The notes under the pieces were generated by a model. That model saw only the letters and a program-made list of their open reading frames with translations. It searched no databases and was not told the DNA's origin. Shown here piece after piece: positions 24,577 to 33,810 of a stretch of 64,000 nucleotides of DNA. The translations under genes were made by a program, and so were the position numbers. The stretch covers positions 1 to 64,000 of the forward strand of contig CAZMOM010000011.1 in NCBI GenBank assembly GCA_964568075.1, in the 5' to 3' direction. Position 1 is the stretch's first letter. Every line of letters starts with the position of its first letter. Source of the stretch: MnTg04 sp964568075. Its GTDB lineage: Bacteria; Pseudomonadota; Gammaproteobacteria; Steroidobacterales; MnTg04.

Positions 24577-25419
24577 ATGATTACGTACAAGATCTCCCAT
24601 GTAACGACGGCAGGCGTATTGTTTCTTGCCGTCTTTTCGCTTAGTCCGGCGTTTGCAGACCCTCAAGGTGGGAAGTGTGCCGGTTTACCCGATCACGCTA
24701 CGCTGACGAACGCACTCAAGGCTGTGGTGGGCTCGGGAAATACGGGCCTCGCCAACGATATGTGGGCCACTGTGGTAAACCGTGATGGTCAAGTGTGTGT
24801 CGTCACGTTTTCCGGTGCAGATCGGGGTGCGCAATGGCCAGGCAGCCGCGTGATCTCGGCACAGAAGGCGAATACCGCCAACGCGTTCAGCCTGCCCGCG
24901 GGGGCGGGAGGGGTTCCGGGGCTGGCGTTGTCGACGGCGAATCTCTGGGCCGCCACCCAGCCCGGCGCCAGTCTTTTCGGCTTGCAGTTCAGCAATCCTG
25001 TCGACACCGCAGTGGCATATGGTGGTTCCTCACACGAAGGCGGGAACGCGAGCGCCTACGGCATGCCTAATGATCCTTTGGTCGGGCGATTTGTCGGCGG
25101 CGTCAACGTTTTCGGTGGAGGCCTGGGCCTGTACGATGCCGACGGTCGTCTGCTTGGAGGCTTGGGGCTCAGCGGTGATACGTCTTGCTCGGATCACAAT
25201 CAAGCCTGGAAAGTCCGCGATGGGCTGGGACTGGACAACGTCCCTGCCGGTCTGAGCGGCCCCGGGGGTGACAACATCATCTTCGACCTGGTGGATGATT
25301 TCGGTGGCAACCCGGAGAGCCCAAGCGGCTTCGGACATCCCACCTGTCTCGATGATGCGGGCGAGAAAGCGGCAGCAGCAGATTTACCGGTGCAATTCCC
25401 GATCGGCCCCAATCCGTAG
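24577..25419 (+). CDS. Secreted heme-binding (HbpS/GlcG-like) protein
   Basis: This 280-residue protein has a signal peptide ending at AFA before DPQGG, then a domain of the HbpS/GlcG heme-degrading superfamily: NDMWATVVNRDGQVCVVTFSG, RVISAQKANTANAFSL, GGVNVFGGGLGLYD, LGGLGLSGDTSCSDHNQAWKVR. Family members bind or degrade heme or act as extracellular sensors. The ATG follows AAAGGGGAAA. A c-di-GMP riboswitch lies directly upstream, linking it to the sessile/biofilm switch. No heme transporter is adjacent. Whether it binds heme here is not shown. Confidence 0.8.
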   Translation: MITYKISHVTTAGVLFLAVFSLSPAFADPQGGKCAGLPDHATLTNALKAVVGSGNTGLANDMWATVVNRDGQVCVVTFSGADRGAQWPGSRVISAQKANTANAFSLPAGAGGVPGLALSTANLWAATQPGASLFGLQFSNPVDTAVAYGGSSHEGGNASAYGMPNDPLVGRFVGGVNVFGGGLGLYDADGRLLGGLGLSGDTSCSDHNQAWKVRDGLGLDNVPAGLSGPGGDNIIFDLVDDFGGNPESPSGFGHPTCLDDAGEKAAAADLPVQFPIGPNP

Positions 25420-25443
25420 ACCCCTCGTCGAGGATCCAGAAAA

Positions 25444-25477
25444 GGCGCGCCGACGGAACTCACCGTCGGTCGCGCCG
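25444..25477 (+). terminator. Strong GC hairpin after the heme-binding gene
   Basis: GGCGCGCCGACGG and CCGTCGGTCGCGCC form a 13-bp stem around a six-base loop, 25 bp after the stop codon. No T run follows, so it may act as a 3' stabiliser or as a weak terminator. Confidence 0.5.
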
Positions 25478-25900
25478 TCTCTGAATGTCTTTGCCGCACC
25501 GTTAGCGGATGCGCGGCTGAAGAACTGGAAACCCGATGCTGAGTTTTGATTGAAACCGTGTGACCCCCGACGCTTATCGCTGCGGAATACTATGGGCTCA
25601 GGTGTGTTGTCCGCTGGAAGCGAGCAGGGGCGCTGAAGTCCACTGGGCCAGCGTTTGGCGGACCCTAATCGTCTGTTTATCACCAGTTGACGCCGCACGG
25701 GGGGATCGAAACCCCAGCAGAGAGGATTAACGCAGGGGTTGCGTCGACCGGTTGAAACCGCAGCCGAAAGCGAACCTTCGGTGCGATCCGAATCACCCAT
25801 AGCCTGTCAGGTCATATCGGTGTTAGTTTATTCGATCGGCTTACCAGAATTCGATACGCCTGGGGCCCGGCCCTTGCGAGTTCGCACTGTATTACGCCAT
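25478..25900. other. Stretch without a recognised gene
   Basis: The frame of the following Mut7-C gene stays open back to 25739, but this part does not match the family. Otherwise no gene, RNA or strong repeat is seen. Confidence 0.4.
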
Positions 25901-26695
25901 ATGAAGAATTCCACCGAGACTGCCAGGCGAAAGTCAGATGGCTGGCAACGACGCACCACATTCCGGTTCTATGAAGAACTGAATGATTTCCTCTCGCCGG
26001 ATCGGCGTAAAATCGCCTTTGACTATGCCTTCAACGGAACACCTTCGGTAAAGGACAGTATCGAAGCGATTGGCGTGCCTCACCCCGAAGTCGATTTGAT
26101 TCTCGTTGATGACGTATCGGTGGGGTTCGATCATCTGTTGAACGGCGGTGAGCGCGTCGCAGTCTACCCGATGTTCGAACGCGTCGACATTTCTTCATTA
26201 ACCCGCCTGCGCCCGAATCCCCTGAGGGAGCCCCGCTTCGTGCTGGATGTACACCTCGGGAAGCTGGCCCGTTACCTGCGATTACTCGGGTTCGATGCGC
26301 TCTACGACCGCGACTATGACGATCTCACGATAGCGGCTATCTCCAAGAAGGAGCGGCGCCTTCTGCTGACCCGGGATAAGGGTTTGCTCAAACGCAATGA
26401 AGTTACCCGCGGTTATTGGCTCCGAAATATCCAACCGCGGCTACAAATCGCGGAAGTGGTGAAGGCTTTCGATCTGCACAGGGTTGTGCGTGTTTTTTCA
26501 CGCTGCATGGTCTGCAATCATACCCTGGAGACCGTTGCCGAGGCTTCCGTTCGTGATGCGCTTCCAGCTGGCCTGCGCGGCCAGTTCGAGCAGCTGTCTC
26601 GGTGCCCGGGTTGTGGTCGGCTGTATTGGCCCGGCAGTCATTACGACAAGCTGGTCAATTTGGTGAGTAACTTGATCTCTGGGTACCGCCCATGA
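25901..26695 (+). CDS. Mut7-C RNase-domain protein
   Basis: This 264-residue protein has an N-terminal ubiquitin-like part (FRFYEELNDFLSPDRRKIAF) and a C-terminal Mut7-C PIN-type RNase domain: RFVLDVHLGKLARYLRLLGFD, DLTIAAISKKERRLLLTRDKGLL and a zinc ribbon (CMVCN...CPGCGRLYWPGSHYD). The Asp of VLDVHLG and of TRDKGLL are the PIN acidic residues. The combination is a conserved bacterial architecture of unproven role. I chose the ATG at 25901 because similarity begins soon after it. The Mth938-like gene follows 25 bp downstream. Confidence 0.85.
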   Translation: MKNSTETARRKSDGWQRRTTFRFYEELNDFLSPDRRKIAFDYAFNGTPSVKDSIEAIGVPHPEVDLILVDDVSVGFDHLLNGGERVAVYPMFERVDISSLTRLRPNPLREPRFVLDVHLGKLARYLRLLGFDALYDRDYDDLTIAAISKKERRLLLTRDKGLLKRNEVTRGYWLRNIQPRLQIAEVVKAFDLHRVVRVFSRCMVCNHTLETVAEASVRDALPAGLRGQFEQLSRCPGCGRLYWPGSHYDKLVNLVSNLISGYRP

Positions 26696-26719
26696 GGAAT
26701 ACAGCGTCGAGGTAGTGTG

Positions 26720-27100
26720 ATGTCTGAACAAGAAGTTTCGTCCCCGCGTATCAACGAACTGTCCTGGGGACGAATGGCGATCGATGGCGTTGGCACCGGT
26801 AAGGATTTCAAACTTTGGCCCGGTGGCGGCCGGGAATGGGATTGGACGGAGACGGGTACGCATCATGTACCGGGGATACAGCCGGCCGATATCGAGGAAC
26901 TTATTGCCAATGGCAGCCAGGCAATCGTGTTGACGCGGGGAATGTGGCTAAGGCTGCAGATCTGTTCGCAGACCATGAGTTTCCTGGAGGCCAAAGGCAT
27001 AGCCGTGCATGTTGCGGAGACAAAAAAGGCAGCCCGGATCTATAATGATCTTGCAGCGCAGGGCGACGCGGTGGGAGGCCTCTTTCACTCCACGTGTTGA
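26720..27100 (+). CDS. Mth938-like domain protein
   Basis: This 126-residue protein belongs to the Mth938/AAMDC (DUF498) family: INELSWGRMAIDG, KLWPGGGREWDW, then a PADIEEL segment and VLTRGMWLRLQI. The family includes the eukaryotic complex-I assembly factor NDUFAF3, but bacterial roles are unclear. The start could be this ATG or the GTG one codon earlier. It is probably cotranscribed with the Mut7-C gene. Confidence 0.8.
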   Translation: MSEQEVSSPRINELSWGRMAIDGVGTGKDFKLWPGGGREWDWTETGTHHVPGIQPADIEELIANGSQAIVLTRGMWLRLQICSQTMSFLEAKGIAVHVAETKKAARIYNDLAAQGDAVGGLFHSTC

Positions 27101-27185
27101 TAAAAGTCGCGTCGCAGCACGACATACAATTGTATAATTGACGAGGCTGCAAGAATATTTTTTTCGCCTGGCGTTGATGACGATT

Positions 27186-27402
27186 AAGATACCAGTGTTA
27201 AGTTACTAGTTATCACGTAAATTCCTTTTCGTATTGACGAATTGCTCAGCCAATTTCTAATTGAATCCGGTGAAACCTCTCGATTCTCCAAACAACGTTG
27301 CCAAACCCAACATCTGTTTCTGATAGACTTACGATGATCCGGGAGACTGGTCATTACCGGCCCGGATACTGGATCACAACTAAATAATTTAACGCCGGCA
27401 CA
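27186..27402. repeat. GGTGCCGG-family element, copy e
   Basis: Diverged copy: left end GATACCAGTGTTAAGTT, right end AATTTAACGCCGGCAC, interior CATCTGTTTCTGATAGACTTA and GGTCATTACCGGCC in the same order as copies b, f and g. It separates the Mth938 gene from the hydrolase gene and lies within 60 bp of that start codon. Confidence 0.65.
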
Positions 27403-27455
27403 ATTTTCAGACACCGTTTTCAGAGAAATCTGATTAGATACAACCTCTAACAGGC

Positions 27456-28283
27456 ATGCGTGGTTTGCTTACATTGTTGATAGCTGCAGCCAGTGTGTAT
27501 GTTCTGCTGGCACTGATGCTGTTTTTGTTCCAGGACAGGATGGTGTTCCTGTCCAATCTTCCCGGGCGAGCCCTGACCGCTACTCCGCAAAACGCCGGAT
27601 TCGACTATGAAGACGTCACGCTGGAAACCAGCGACGGGCTGAAATTGCACGGTTGGTATGTCCCCGCGGCGCAAGCACGCGGGGTCGTCCTGTTCTTGCA
27701 TGGCAACGCCGGCAATATCTCCCACCGCCTCGACAGCATAGCGGTCTTCCGCGAATTGGGGCTGGACACCCTGATCATCGACTATCGTGGCTATGGGCGA
27801 AGCGAGGGAAAACCCAGTGAGCGGGGAACTTATCTCGATGCGGAGGCTGCCTGGCACTACCTGGTCGACACCCGGGGGGTGGCGGCGAACCGGATCATAT
27901 TTTTTGGCCGCTCCCTGGGCGGTGCGGTCGTTGCCTGGCTTGCAACCCAATACAGACCGGCGGCCGTGATTATAGAATCCAGCTTCAGTTCGGCGCTGGA
28001 CATGGCGCGCAAGCTCTATCCGATTATGCCGGTGCGCCTGATCACAAGGCTGGAATACCCGGTGAGCGAATACGTGAGCCGGCTGCGATGCGCGCTCCTG
28101 GTGATTCACAGCCGGGATGATGAGATCATTCCGTTTACAATGGCCGAGGCGATTTACGATTCGGCAGCGGAGCCGAAGTCGCTGCTGGAAATCTGGGGCG
28201 ACCACAACAATGGATTCCTGCTGAGCAGGGATCGCTATTTGTCAGGACTCGATGAATTTATACAAAAAAATCTACCGCAGTGA
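27456..28283 (+). CDS. Membrane-anchored alpha/beta-hydrolase (Bem46/YfhR type)
   Basis: This 275-residue protein has an N-terminal membrane helix (LLIAAASVYVLLALMLFLF) and a hydrolase domain: FLHGNAGNISHR, DYRGYGRSEG, GRSLGG with nucleophile Ser, an Asp in HSRDDEIIPF and a His in WGDHNN. It matches the Bem46/YfhR/ABHD13 family of serine hydrolases with unknown natural substrate. It slightly overlaps the next frame; with the start of pcm at 28312 there is a 28-bp gap. Confidence 0.88.
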   Translation: MRGLLTLLIAAASVYVLLALMLFLFQDRMVFLSNLPGRALTATPQNAGFDYEDVTLETSDGLKLHGWYVPAAQARGVVLFLHGNAGNISHRLDSIAVFRELGLDTLIIDYRGYGRSEGKPSERGTYLDAEAAWHYLVDTRGVAANRIIFFGRSLGGAVVAWLATQYRPAAVIIESSFSSALDMARKLYPIMPVRLITRLEYPVSEYVSRLRCALLVIHSRDDEIIPFTMAEAIYDSAAEPKSLLEIWGDHNNGFLLSRDRYLSGLDEFIQKNLPQ

Positions 28284-28311
28284 CGTCGCCGGACGCGAGA
28301 ATCGGATTGAC

Positions 28312-29157
28312 ATGTCCGCGTCGGCATCTCCTGCAAAGCTGAAACGAGGCGATTGCCCGCTGCTGCCTGGCGGGAAAGCGGCAGGACCGCCTGGCGATAA
28401 GGCGCGGTGGTCACCGCGGCCACACGATGTGTGCGTCGCGTTGTCGATTTTTGTGCTGCTGGCGATCTCATCTTCTGTGATTCGCGCAGACGATATGCAA
28501 TATGCGCTCGATCGAGCTGCCATGGTTGCCGAGATCGAAGAGTATGTGCAGCTTACGGGAGATCGCACGGGCAGTCAGGCGTTCGACAAACGCGTGATGC
28601 AGTCCATGGCCAGTGCGCGACGTCACGAATTTGTTCCCGAAGCACAAAAGCGCTTTGCGTATGAGAATCGCCCCTTGCCGATCGGCTTTGGCCAGACCAT
28701 ATCGCAACCATATATCGTGGCATTGATGACCGACCTTATTGCGCCTGACAGCGACGATGTGGTTCTGGAGATCGGTACCGGTTCAGGGTACCAGGCGGCG
28801 ATCCTGTCACCGCTGGTAAAAAGCGTTTACAGCATCGAAATAATTAAGCCACTGGCAAGACAGGCCGCAGCGCGGCTGCAACGGCTTGGCTTTGACAATG
28901 TCACGACCCGTCTGGGGGATGGGTATTACGGCTGGGCCGAGCATGCCCCCTTCGATGCAATCGTGGTGACCGCTGCGGCGAGTCACGTACCGCCACCTCT
29001 GGTCAGACAACTGCGTCGTGGAGGACGCATGGTCATCCCGGTCGGTGGCCAGTTCCTGACCCAGCAACTGTTGTTGATCGAAAAGACCGAGACAGGGGAA
29101 GTGAAAACGCGGCAAGTCATTCCAGTCAGATTTGTACCGCTGACAGGCGCGCATTAG
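28312..29157 (+). CDS. pcm: Exported protein-L-isoaspartate O-methyltransferase
   Basis: This 281-residue protein has a hydrophobic segment (VCVALSIFVLLAISSSVIRA) after a 40-residue basic leader, then a complete PCMT domain: RHEFVP, GFGQTISQPYIVALM, VLEIGTGSGYQAAIL and FDAIVVTAAASHVP. The enzyme methylates isoaspartyl residues with SAM to start repair. Membrane anchoring or export is unusual, since SAM is cytosolic, but a group of PCM proteins has such leaders. The ATG at 28312 was picked over 28252, which lies inside the upstream gene. Confidence 0.85.
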   Translation: MSASASPAKLKRGDCPLLPGGKAAGPPGDKARWSPRPHDVCVALSIFVLLAISSSVIRADDMQYALDRAAMVAEIEEYVQLTGDRTGSQAFDKRVMQSMASARRHEFVPEAQKRFAYENRPLPIGFGQTISQPYIVALMTDLIAPDSDDVVLEIGTGSGYQAAILSPLVKSVYSIEIIKPLARQAAARLQRLGFDNVTTRLGDGYYGWAEHAPFDAIVVTAAASHVPPPLVRQLRRGGRMVIPVGGQFLTQQLLLIEKTETGEVKTRQVIPVRFVPLTGAH

Positions 29158-29188
29158 GCGCAGTCACCCGGGGGGAACAAAGGTCGGG

Positions 29189-31639
29189 ATGAGCACTGTG
29201 AGAACACTCACTCCCCGCTTTTTGTTTTTCTCTGTATCGCTCATTTCCATGGCCGTAATCGGCTATGAAATTCTGTTGATGCGATTACTGTCGATCGTGC
29301 AGTGGCATCATTTTGCTTACATGATCATTAGCCTGGCGCTCCTTGGCTATGGGGCGAGCGGCACTTTCATTGCGTTAAGCAGGCGATTGGTCGTTCCTCA
29401 TTTTGCGCTCGCTTTTAGCGTCAGCGCCGTGCTTTTCAGCATCGCCATGATTATCTGTTTTGCGCTGGGCCAGCTCGTGCCTTTCAATGCGCTGGAGATC
29501 GTTTGGGATCCGCGTCAGCTGATCTACCTGTCGGTAATGTATCTGGTGTTCTTCGTGCCATTTTTCTTTGCGGCCAGCTGTATCGGTCTCGCTTTCACTT
29601 CTCTGAAGGAGCACATCGGCCGTATTTATTTTTTCGATCTGCTGGGCGCGGGAGCCGGAGCGCTGACGATTGTTGGGGCGCTTTTCCTTCTGTCGCCGCA
29701 AGACGCGCTGCGGTTGCTGGCGGTATTTGCGTTGGCGGCGTCGGTATTGGTGGGACGCGCGGTGGCGCCGCCGGTACGTAACCGCCTTATGCTCGCGCAG
29801 GGCAGTTTTCTTGTCGCCCTTCTGCTCGTTTTGCCACAGAATTGGCCGGATTTTCGAATATCACAGTTCAAGGGGCAAAGCCAGGCCTTGCAGGTGGTTG
29901 ATGCTCGTGTGCTGGGACAATATTCGAACCCATTGGGTCTGTTGACCGTGGTCGAGAGTCCGACCATTCCGTTTCGGGACGCACCCGGTTTAAGCCTGAA
30001 CACGCAATTTGAACCTCCGGCGCAACTCGCATTATTTACCGACGGTGATGCGATGAGCGTAATTACGCGTTTCGATGGCGACCTGAATTCACTCGCGTAC
30101 ATGGATGATGTTACCGCCGCGCTGCCATATCGCTTGCTCGACAGGCCCAGGGTACTGGTTCTTGGCGCGGGTGGCGGCACCGACGTGTTGTTTGCTGTGT
30201 ATCACGGCGCCCGTGCTATTGACGCCGTCGAACTCAATCCGCTGGTGACGAATCTGGTAAGCGACACTTATGCCGATTTTGCCGGGCACTTATACGACGA
30301 TAGCCGTGTCCATGTGTACATCGACGAGGCCCGTTCTTTCGTCACCAGGCGCGGCGCTCAATACGATCTGATACAAGTAGCGCTGCTGGATTCACTCGCG
30401 GCATCCGGAGCGGGTGTGCAGGCATTGAGTGAAAGTTATCTTTACACCGTCGAGGCCATCGAGGAATACCTGCAACATGTCGCGCCCGGAGGCATGCTCG
30501 CCGTCACGCGATGGCTCAAGGTGCCACCCCGCGATACTCTGAAGTTATTCGCCACGGTGACCGAGGCGTTAAAGCGGGAAGGAGCGACCGAGCCCGGACG
30601 GAGTATTGCTCTGATCCGGAGTTGGAATACCAGCACATTGCTGGTGAAAAACGGAGATTTTTCCAATCAGGAAATCGAAATTATCCAGGAGTTCTGCAAA
30701 TTCAACTCTTTTGATACCGCTTTTTATCCATCGATGACTGCCAGCGAGGCGAATCGGTATAACGTACTGGATCAGCCTTTCCTGTTTGAGGGTGCCACGG
30801 CGCTTTCAGGTGACGGAGCTGGTGAATTTCTTGATCGTTATAAATTTCAGATCGAACCGGCTACGGACGACAAGCCTTATTTTTTCCATTTTTTCAAGTG
30901 GCGCACGCTGCCCGAATTGCTGTCGCTGCGTAAACGCGGTGGCGCCGGGCTGATTGAGTGGGGTTATCTCGTGCTGGTTGCCACCTTGATCCAGGCCATC
31001 CTGGCAGGCGCTGTTCTGATTCTCCTCCCGCTTTGGCTCATAAGGCGCCCCTGGCCGCGTGGCGCCGGTATACGGATGGGCACTTATTTCTTTTTTCTCG
31101 GTCTGGCTTTTCTGTTTGTGGAGATGGCGTTTATTCAGAAATTCGTTCTGTTTCTAGGCCATCCCCTGTACTCGGTTGCTGTCGTGCTGAGTGGATTCCT
31201 GGCCTTCGCCGGACTGGGCAGCGGCTATTCCCAAAGGCTGGTGCGACGCCGCAACGGTCGTCGGCTGTCGCTGGTCGTCTTTGCCGTGACCGGAATCGTG
31301 TCCGTCGCCCTGGTTTATTTATTTGTTTTACCCGAGTTGTTCGACCGTCTCATTGGGCAGCGAGACGGAATCAAGATACTGATCGCGCTGCTCCTGATCG
31401 CCCCTTTGGCATTTTGCATGGGCATGCCGTTTCCAATCGGTCTTGGCCAGGTCGCCGACGATGAACCGGATTTCATTCCGTGGGCGTGGGGCATCAATGG
31501 CTATGCCTCGGTTGTGAGCGCATCACTGGCGACGCTTTTGGCGATCGAGTTTGGCTTTACCATGGTGATCCTGTTAGCGCTGGGATTGTATGTGTCGGCT
31601 GCCGCCGTTTTGAGTCGATGGAAAAAAAATGGAATATAG
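29189..31639 (+). CDS. Membrane protein with spermidine-synthase-like domain
   Basis: This 816-residue protein has about six N-terminal membrane helices, a central Rossmann domain of the spermidine synthase type (RVLVLGAGGGTDVLFAVYHGA, DAVELNPLV, DEARSFV), and about six C-terminal helices. Family members are annotated as fused spermidine synthases or transporters, but many lack the polyamine-site residues. The central acidic residue of spermidine synthase (YD in the DxxD region) reads YDLIQVALLDS here. Its substrate is unknown. It lies 31 bp after pcm and ends directly at a GACAGACC palindrome. Confidence 0.8.
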   Translation: MSTVRTLTPRFLFFSVSLISMAVIGYEILLMRLLSIVQWHHFAYMIISLALLGYGASGTFIALSRRLVVPHFALAFSVSAVLFSIAMIICFALGQLVPFNALEIVWDPRQLIYLSVMYLVFFVPFFFAASCIGLAFTSLKEHIGRIYFFDLLGAGAGALTIVGALFLLSPQDALRLLAVFALAASVLVGRAVAPPVRNRLMLAQGSFLVALLLVLPQNWPDFRISQFKGQSQALQVVDARVLGQYSNPLGLLTVVESPTIPFRDAPGLSLNTQFEPPAQLALFTDGDAMSVITRFDGDLNSLAYMDDVTAALPYRLLDRPRVLVLGAGGGTDVLFAVYHGARAIDAVELNPLVTNLVSDTYADFAGHLYDDSRVHVYIDEARSFVTRRGAQYDLIQVALLDSLAASGAGVQALSESYLYTVEAIEEYLQHVAPGGMLAVTRWLKVPPRDTLKLFATVTEALKREGATEPGRSIALIRSWNTSTLLVKNGDFSNQEIEIIQEFCKFNSFDTAFYPSMTASEANRYNVLDQPFLFEGATALSGDGAGEFLDRYKFQIEPATDDKPYFFHFFKWRTLPELLSLRKRGGAGLIEWGYLVLVATLIQAILAGAVLILLPLWLIRRPWPRGAGIRMGTYFFFLGLAFLFVEMAFIQKFVLFLGHPLYSVAVVLSGFLAFAGLGSGYSQRLVRRRNGRRLSLVVFAVTGIVSVALVYLFVLPELFDRLIGQRDGIKILIALLLIAPLAFCMGMPFPIGLGQVADDEPDFIPWAWGINGYASVVSASLATLLAIEFGFTMVILLALGLYVSAAAVLSRWKKNGI

Positions 31640-31682
31640 GGAACAGACCGCGAATTCACCTGAAATCCGTGGTCTGTCGCCG
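31639..31682. terminator. GACAGACC palindrome 1
   Basis: GAACAGACCGCGAATTC and the reverse arm CCGTGGTCTGTCGCC form a hairpin right after the stop of the spermidine-synthase-like gene. The same palindrome recurs after other genes at 32605, 36298 and 40352. A terminator role is likely but unproven. Confidence 0.55.
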
Positions 31683-31751
31683 TCTTTTTTCGAGGATTGA
31701 TATACTGACAATATTGTCAGTTCATTACCTGCGGGGGGCTCAACAGTAGTT

Positions 31752-32177
31752 ATGAATGGGGAGAAAGCATATGAAGGCGGTTGTCTTTGTGGAGCCGTTC
31801 GATATCGGTCGACGACGTCACCGGTACGTGGTGTTATCTGTCACTGCTCGATGTGCCGGAAGCACTCCGGCGCTCCGATCCTGGCGTTCGTACATTTTCC
31901 CCTGGAATCATTCAGTTGGTTAAAGGAGAAGCCAGCTCGATATCGGTCATCGCGATTCGCTGAACGTGGCTTTTGTCCTACGTGTGGCAGTACAGTTACG
32001 ATGCACGAGGAGATTCTTGCTGATCGAGTTCAAATAGCTGTGGGGAGCCTCGACGAGCCTGAAAGAGTCAGGCTGGATGACCACGTTTGGACCAAGGATC
32101 GGATCGAGTGGTTTGAGGTCAGCGACGATCTTCCAAGGTTTCCGACAAGTAGCGACGCTGTTGATACCAAGGCTTAA
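31752..32177 (+). CDS. GFA-family (CENP-V type) zinc protein
   Basis: This 141-residue protein has the family cysteines: GGCLCGAVRY, CHCSMCRKHSGAP and GFCPTCGSTV, which bind two zinc ions. The family was named for a glutathione-dependent formaldehyde-activating enzyme, but most members have no proven activity. The start ATG has a G-rich stretch about 12 nt upstream. Confidence 0.85.
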   Translation: MNGEKAYEGGCLCGAVRYRSTTSPVRGVICHCSMCRKHSGAPILAFVHFPLESFSWLKEKPARYRSSRFAERGFCPTCGSTVTMHEEILADRVQIAVGSLDEPERVRLDDHVWTKDRIEWFEVSDDLPRFPTSSDAVDTKA

Positions 32178-32215
32178 AACGAGGAACCAATATCGAACGG
32201 TCAGAGGACTAAGTC

Positions 32216-32596
32216 ATGCAATACGAATATCAAGGCTGGACGCTTGCTGTTCTTATAGCGGTAGATCAGTTTGGCAACGCGATTGGTGGCGGAAACCCGG
32301 ATTCTACGATCTCCGCCCGAGTGGGCCATTTCTCAGCAATCGCCACCCGTATAGATTCCCCAAAGAAATACGCCTATTGGAAGACGCTCGAGTGGATTAT
32401 TGATCTGTCTTTCTACCCGGTCGATGGTGCAAGCCATTGTTACAACACTTGGAAAGCGGACGCACATATGCGCTACCGGCGCGGCAACGATATAACCCAA
32501 TTTTTACTCAGCATGATTATTTTCCTATTATGCCCAGTGATCGCCATGGTGCTATGGCCTCTGGCGCCGTTCATTCGGTCCTGGCGATACAAATAA
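32216..32596 (+). CDS. Small membrane-tethered hypothetical protein
   Basis: This 126-residue protein resembles phage-associated small proteins in its first part: LIAVDQFGNAIGGGNPDSTI and WTLEWIID-like helices with a terminal GASHCYNTW. One C-terminal membrane span follows (FLLSMIIFLLCPVIAMVLW). GAGGA precedes the ATG. Function is unknown. It may be a remnant of phage origin that became chromosomal. Confidence 0.6.
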   Translation: MQYEYQGWTLAVLIAVDQFGNAIGGGNPDSTISARVGHFSAIATRIDSPKKYAYWKTLEWIIDLSFYPVDGASHCYNTWKADAHMRYRRGNDITQFLLSMIIFLLCPVIAMVLWPLAPFIRSWRYK

Positions 32597-32604
32597 AACG
32601 ATAC

Positions 32605-32715
32605 AGGTGACAGACCACGGCTTCAGCTGGAAACCGCGATCTGTCACCTTTCTTCATGTAGTATTTTCTTACCGCCCTGGAAACTGGCTCACAACTGAAT
32701 AACTTATTCCCGACT
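32605..32715. repeat. GACAGACC palindrome 2 and truncated GGTGCCGG element
   Basis: Positions 32605-32650 form the palindrome GGTGACAGACCACGG...CCGCGATCTGTCACC between convergent genes. Positions 32677-32715 (CTGGAAACTGGCTCACAACT and after) match the right third of elements e and f, so a truncated copy lies here. Confidence 0.6.
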
Positions 32716-32767
32716 CATTCGTCAGGACAGACTGTTGGCTCGTATTATTTTTTCCAGTCGCAGCGCA

Positions 32768-33715
32768 TTAAACCTTCGTAAATCCCATCAGGCCATTGCG
32801 TGTCGGGTCGCCAGGTTGAAAGTGTGTCTGTCCATCGTATTTCAGCCCGAGATCTTCGAGGTATTTGATGATGAACTCCAAGGAGTAAAAATTTCGCACT
32901 TCGTTCCTGTTGATCTGCCAGCTTTGCTCAATGCCGGCATTAAAGGTGTCATGTGCCAGCGCCGCAGTCCGCCACATGTCCTCATTGTGAGCATCGTGAT
33001 CACGCAGGATCAGCTTGCCACCGGGACTGATGACTCTGAATACCGATGAAATGAACTCTCTTCGTTTTTCCAGCGGGCAGTGGTGAAAACCGATATAGAC
33101 GGTCACCAGGTCGAGCGAATCCTTGGGAATGGTCTTTGTGAATTCCGAAGAATAGTCCCCCATCTCGACATGCTCGCCGATTTTGGTGAGTTGCCCGCGC
33201 TCGACGATGTCCTCGGGACCGTACCCGCCTTCTTTCGTGTGCAGTAGGAAAATGTCGCCCGCGATGTCCAGCCGATTTTCCAGAACACTGATGTAGCGTC
33301 CCGTTGAGCCAATTTCCAGATACCCATCGTAGCGCACCTCGGTATCGAGAAACGTTAACGTCTGATCGGCCATGATCTCTTTCTGTTTTTTCAGCGCCGG
33401 AATCGCGTATCGCAACGCGCCCAGGAACGGGCGTATCTCATCGAGCTCTGCCAGTAAGGCTTTATAAACCTCCTCATCGGATACGCCCGGTTTCGTCAGT
33501 TTGATCAGCGCCTCGTGAAATTCGTGCTCGGGATACAGGTGAAAAACGTTGGTCAGGAAATTCAGAAACTCGTGTCTTAACTCCGGATTTGAATAGATGT
33601 AGCGGAAATTGCCGATCTCATTGTCAATGTTAAACATCGCATCAGCAAGAACCTTGCCGGTTACCGGTATCGTTAACAAAGCGCCCAGCGCGGCTATAAA
33701 GTTACGTCTGTTCAT
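32768..33715 (-). CDS. Exported class I methyltransferase-like protein
   Basis: This 315-residue protein starts MNRRNFIAALGALLTIPVTG, a twin-Arg-like leader with a hydrophobic core. The main part is a class I methyltransferase fold: GYLEIGSTGRYISVLEN, SLDLVTVYIGFHHCPLEKRREFI, VFRVISPGGKLILRDHD. Export of a SAM-dependent fold is odd; the first glycine motif (EIGSTGRY) is still SAM-like. It is divergent from the FAD oxidase gene. Target is unknown. Confidence 0.75.
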   Translation of the reverse strand: MNRRNFIAALGALLTIPVTGKVLADAMFNIDNEIGNFRYIYSNPELRHEFLNFLTNVFHLYPEHEFHEALIKLTKPGVSDEEVYKALLAELDEIRPFLGALRYAIPALKKQKEIMADQTLTFLDTEVRYDGYLEIGSTGRYISVLENRLDIAGDIFLLHTKEGGYGPEDIVERGQLTKIGEHVEMGDYSSEFTKTIPKDSLDLVTVYIGFHHCPLEKRREFISSVFRVISPGGKLILRDHDAHNEDMWRTAALAHDTFNAGIEQSWQINRNEVRNFYSLEFIIKYLEDLGLKYDGQTHFQPGDPTRNGLMGFTKV

Positions 33716-33810
33716 CTTCAGGACTCCCTGTGGCCAATCGTGCCATAGTCCTTGTATTGTACCTTTTTCCCGCAGCCATTATATTGACGCGAATCGACCA
33801 TAGGATAGCC

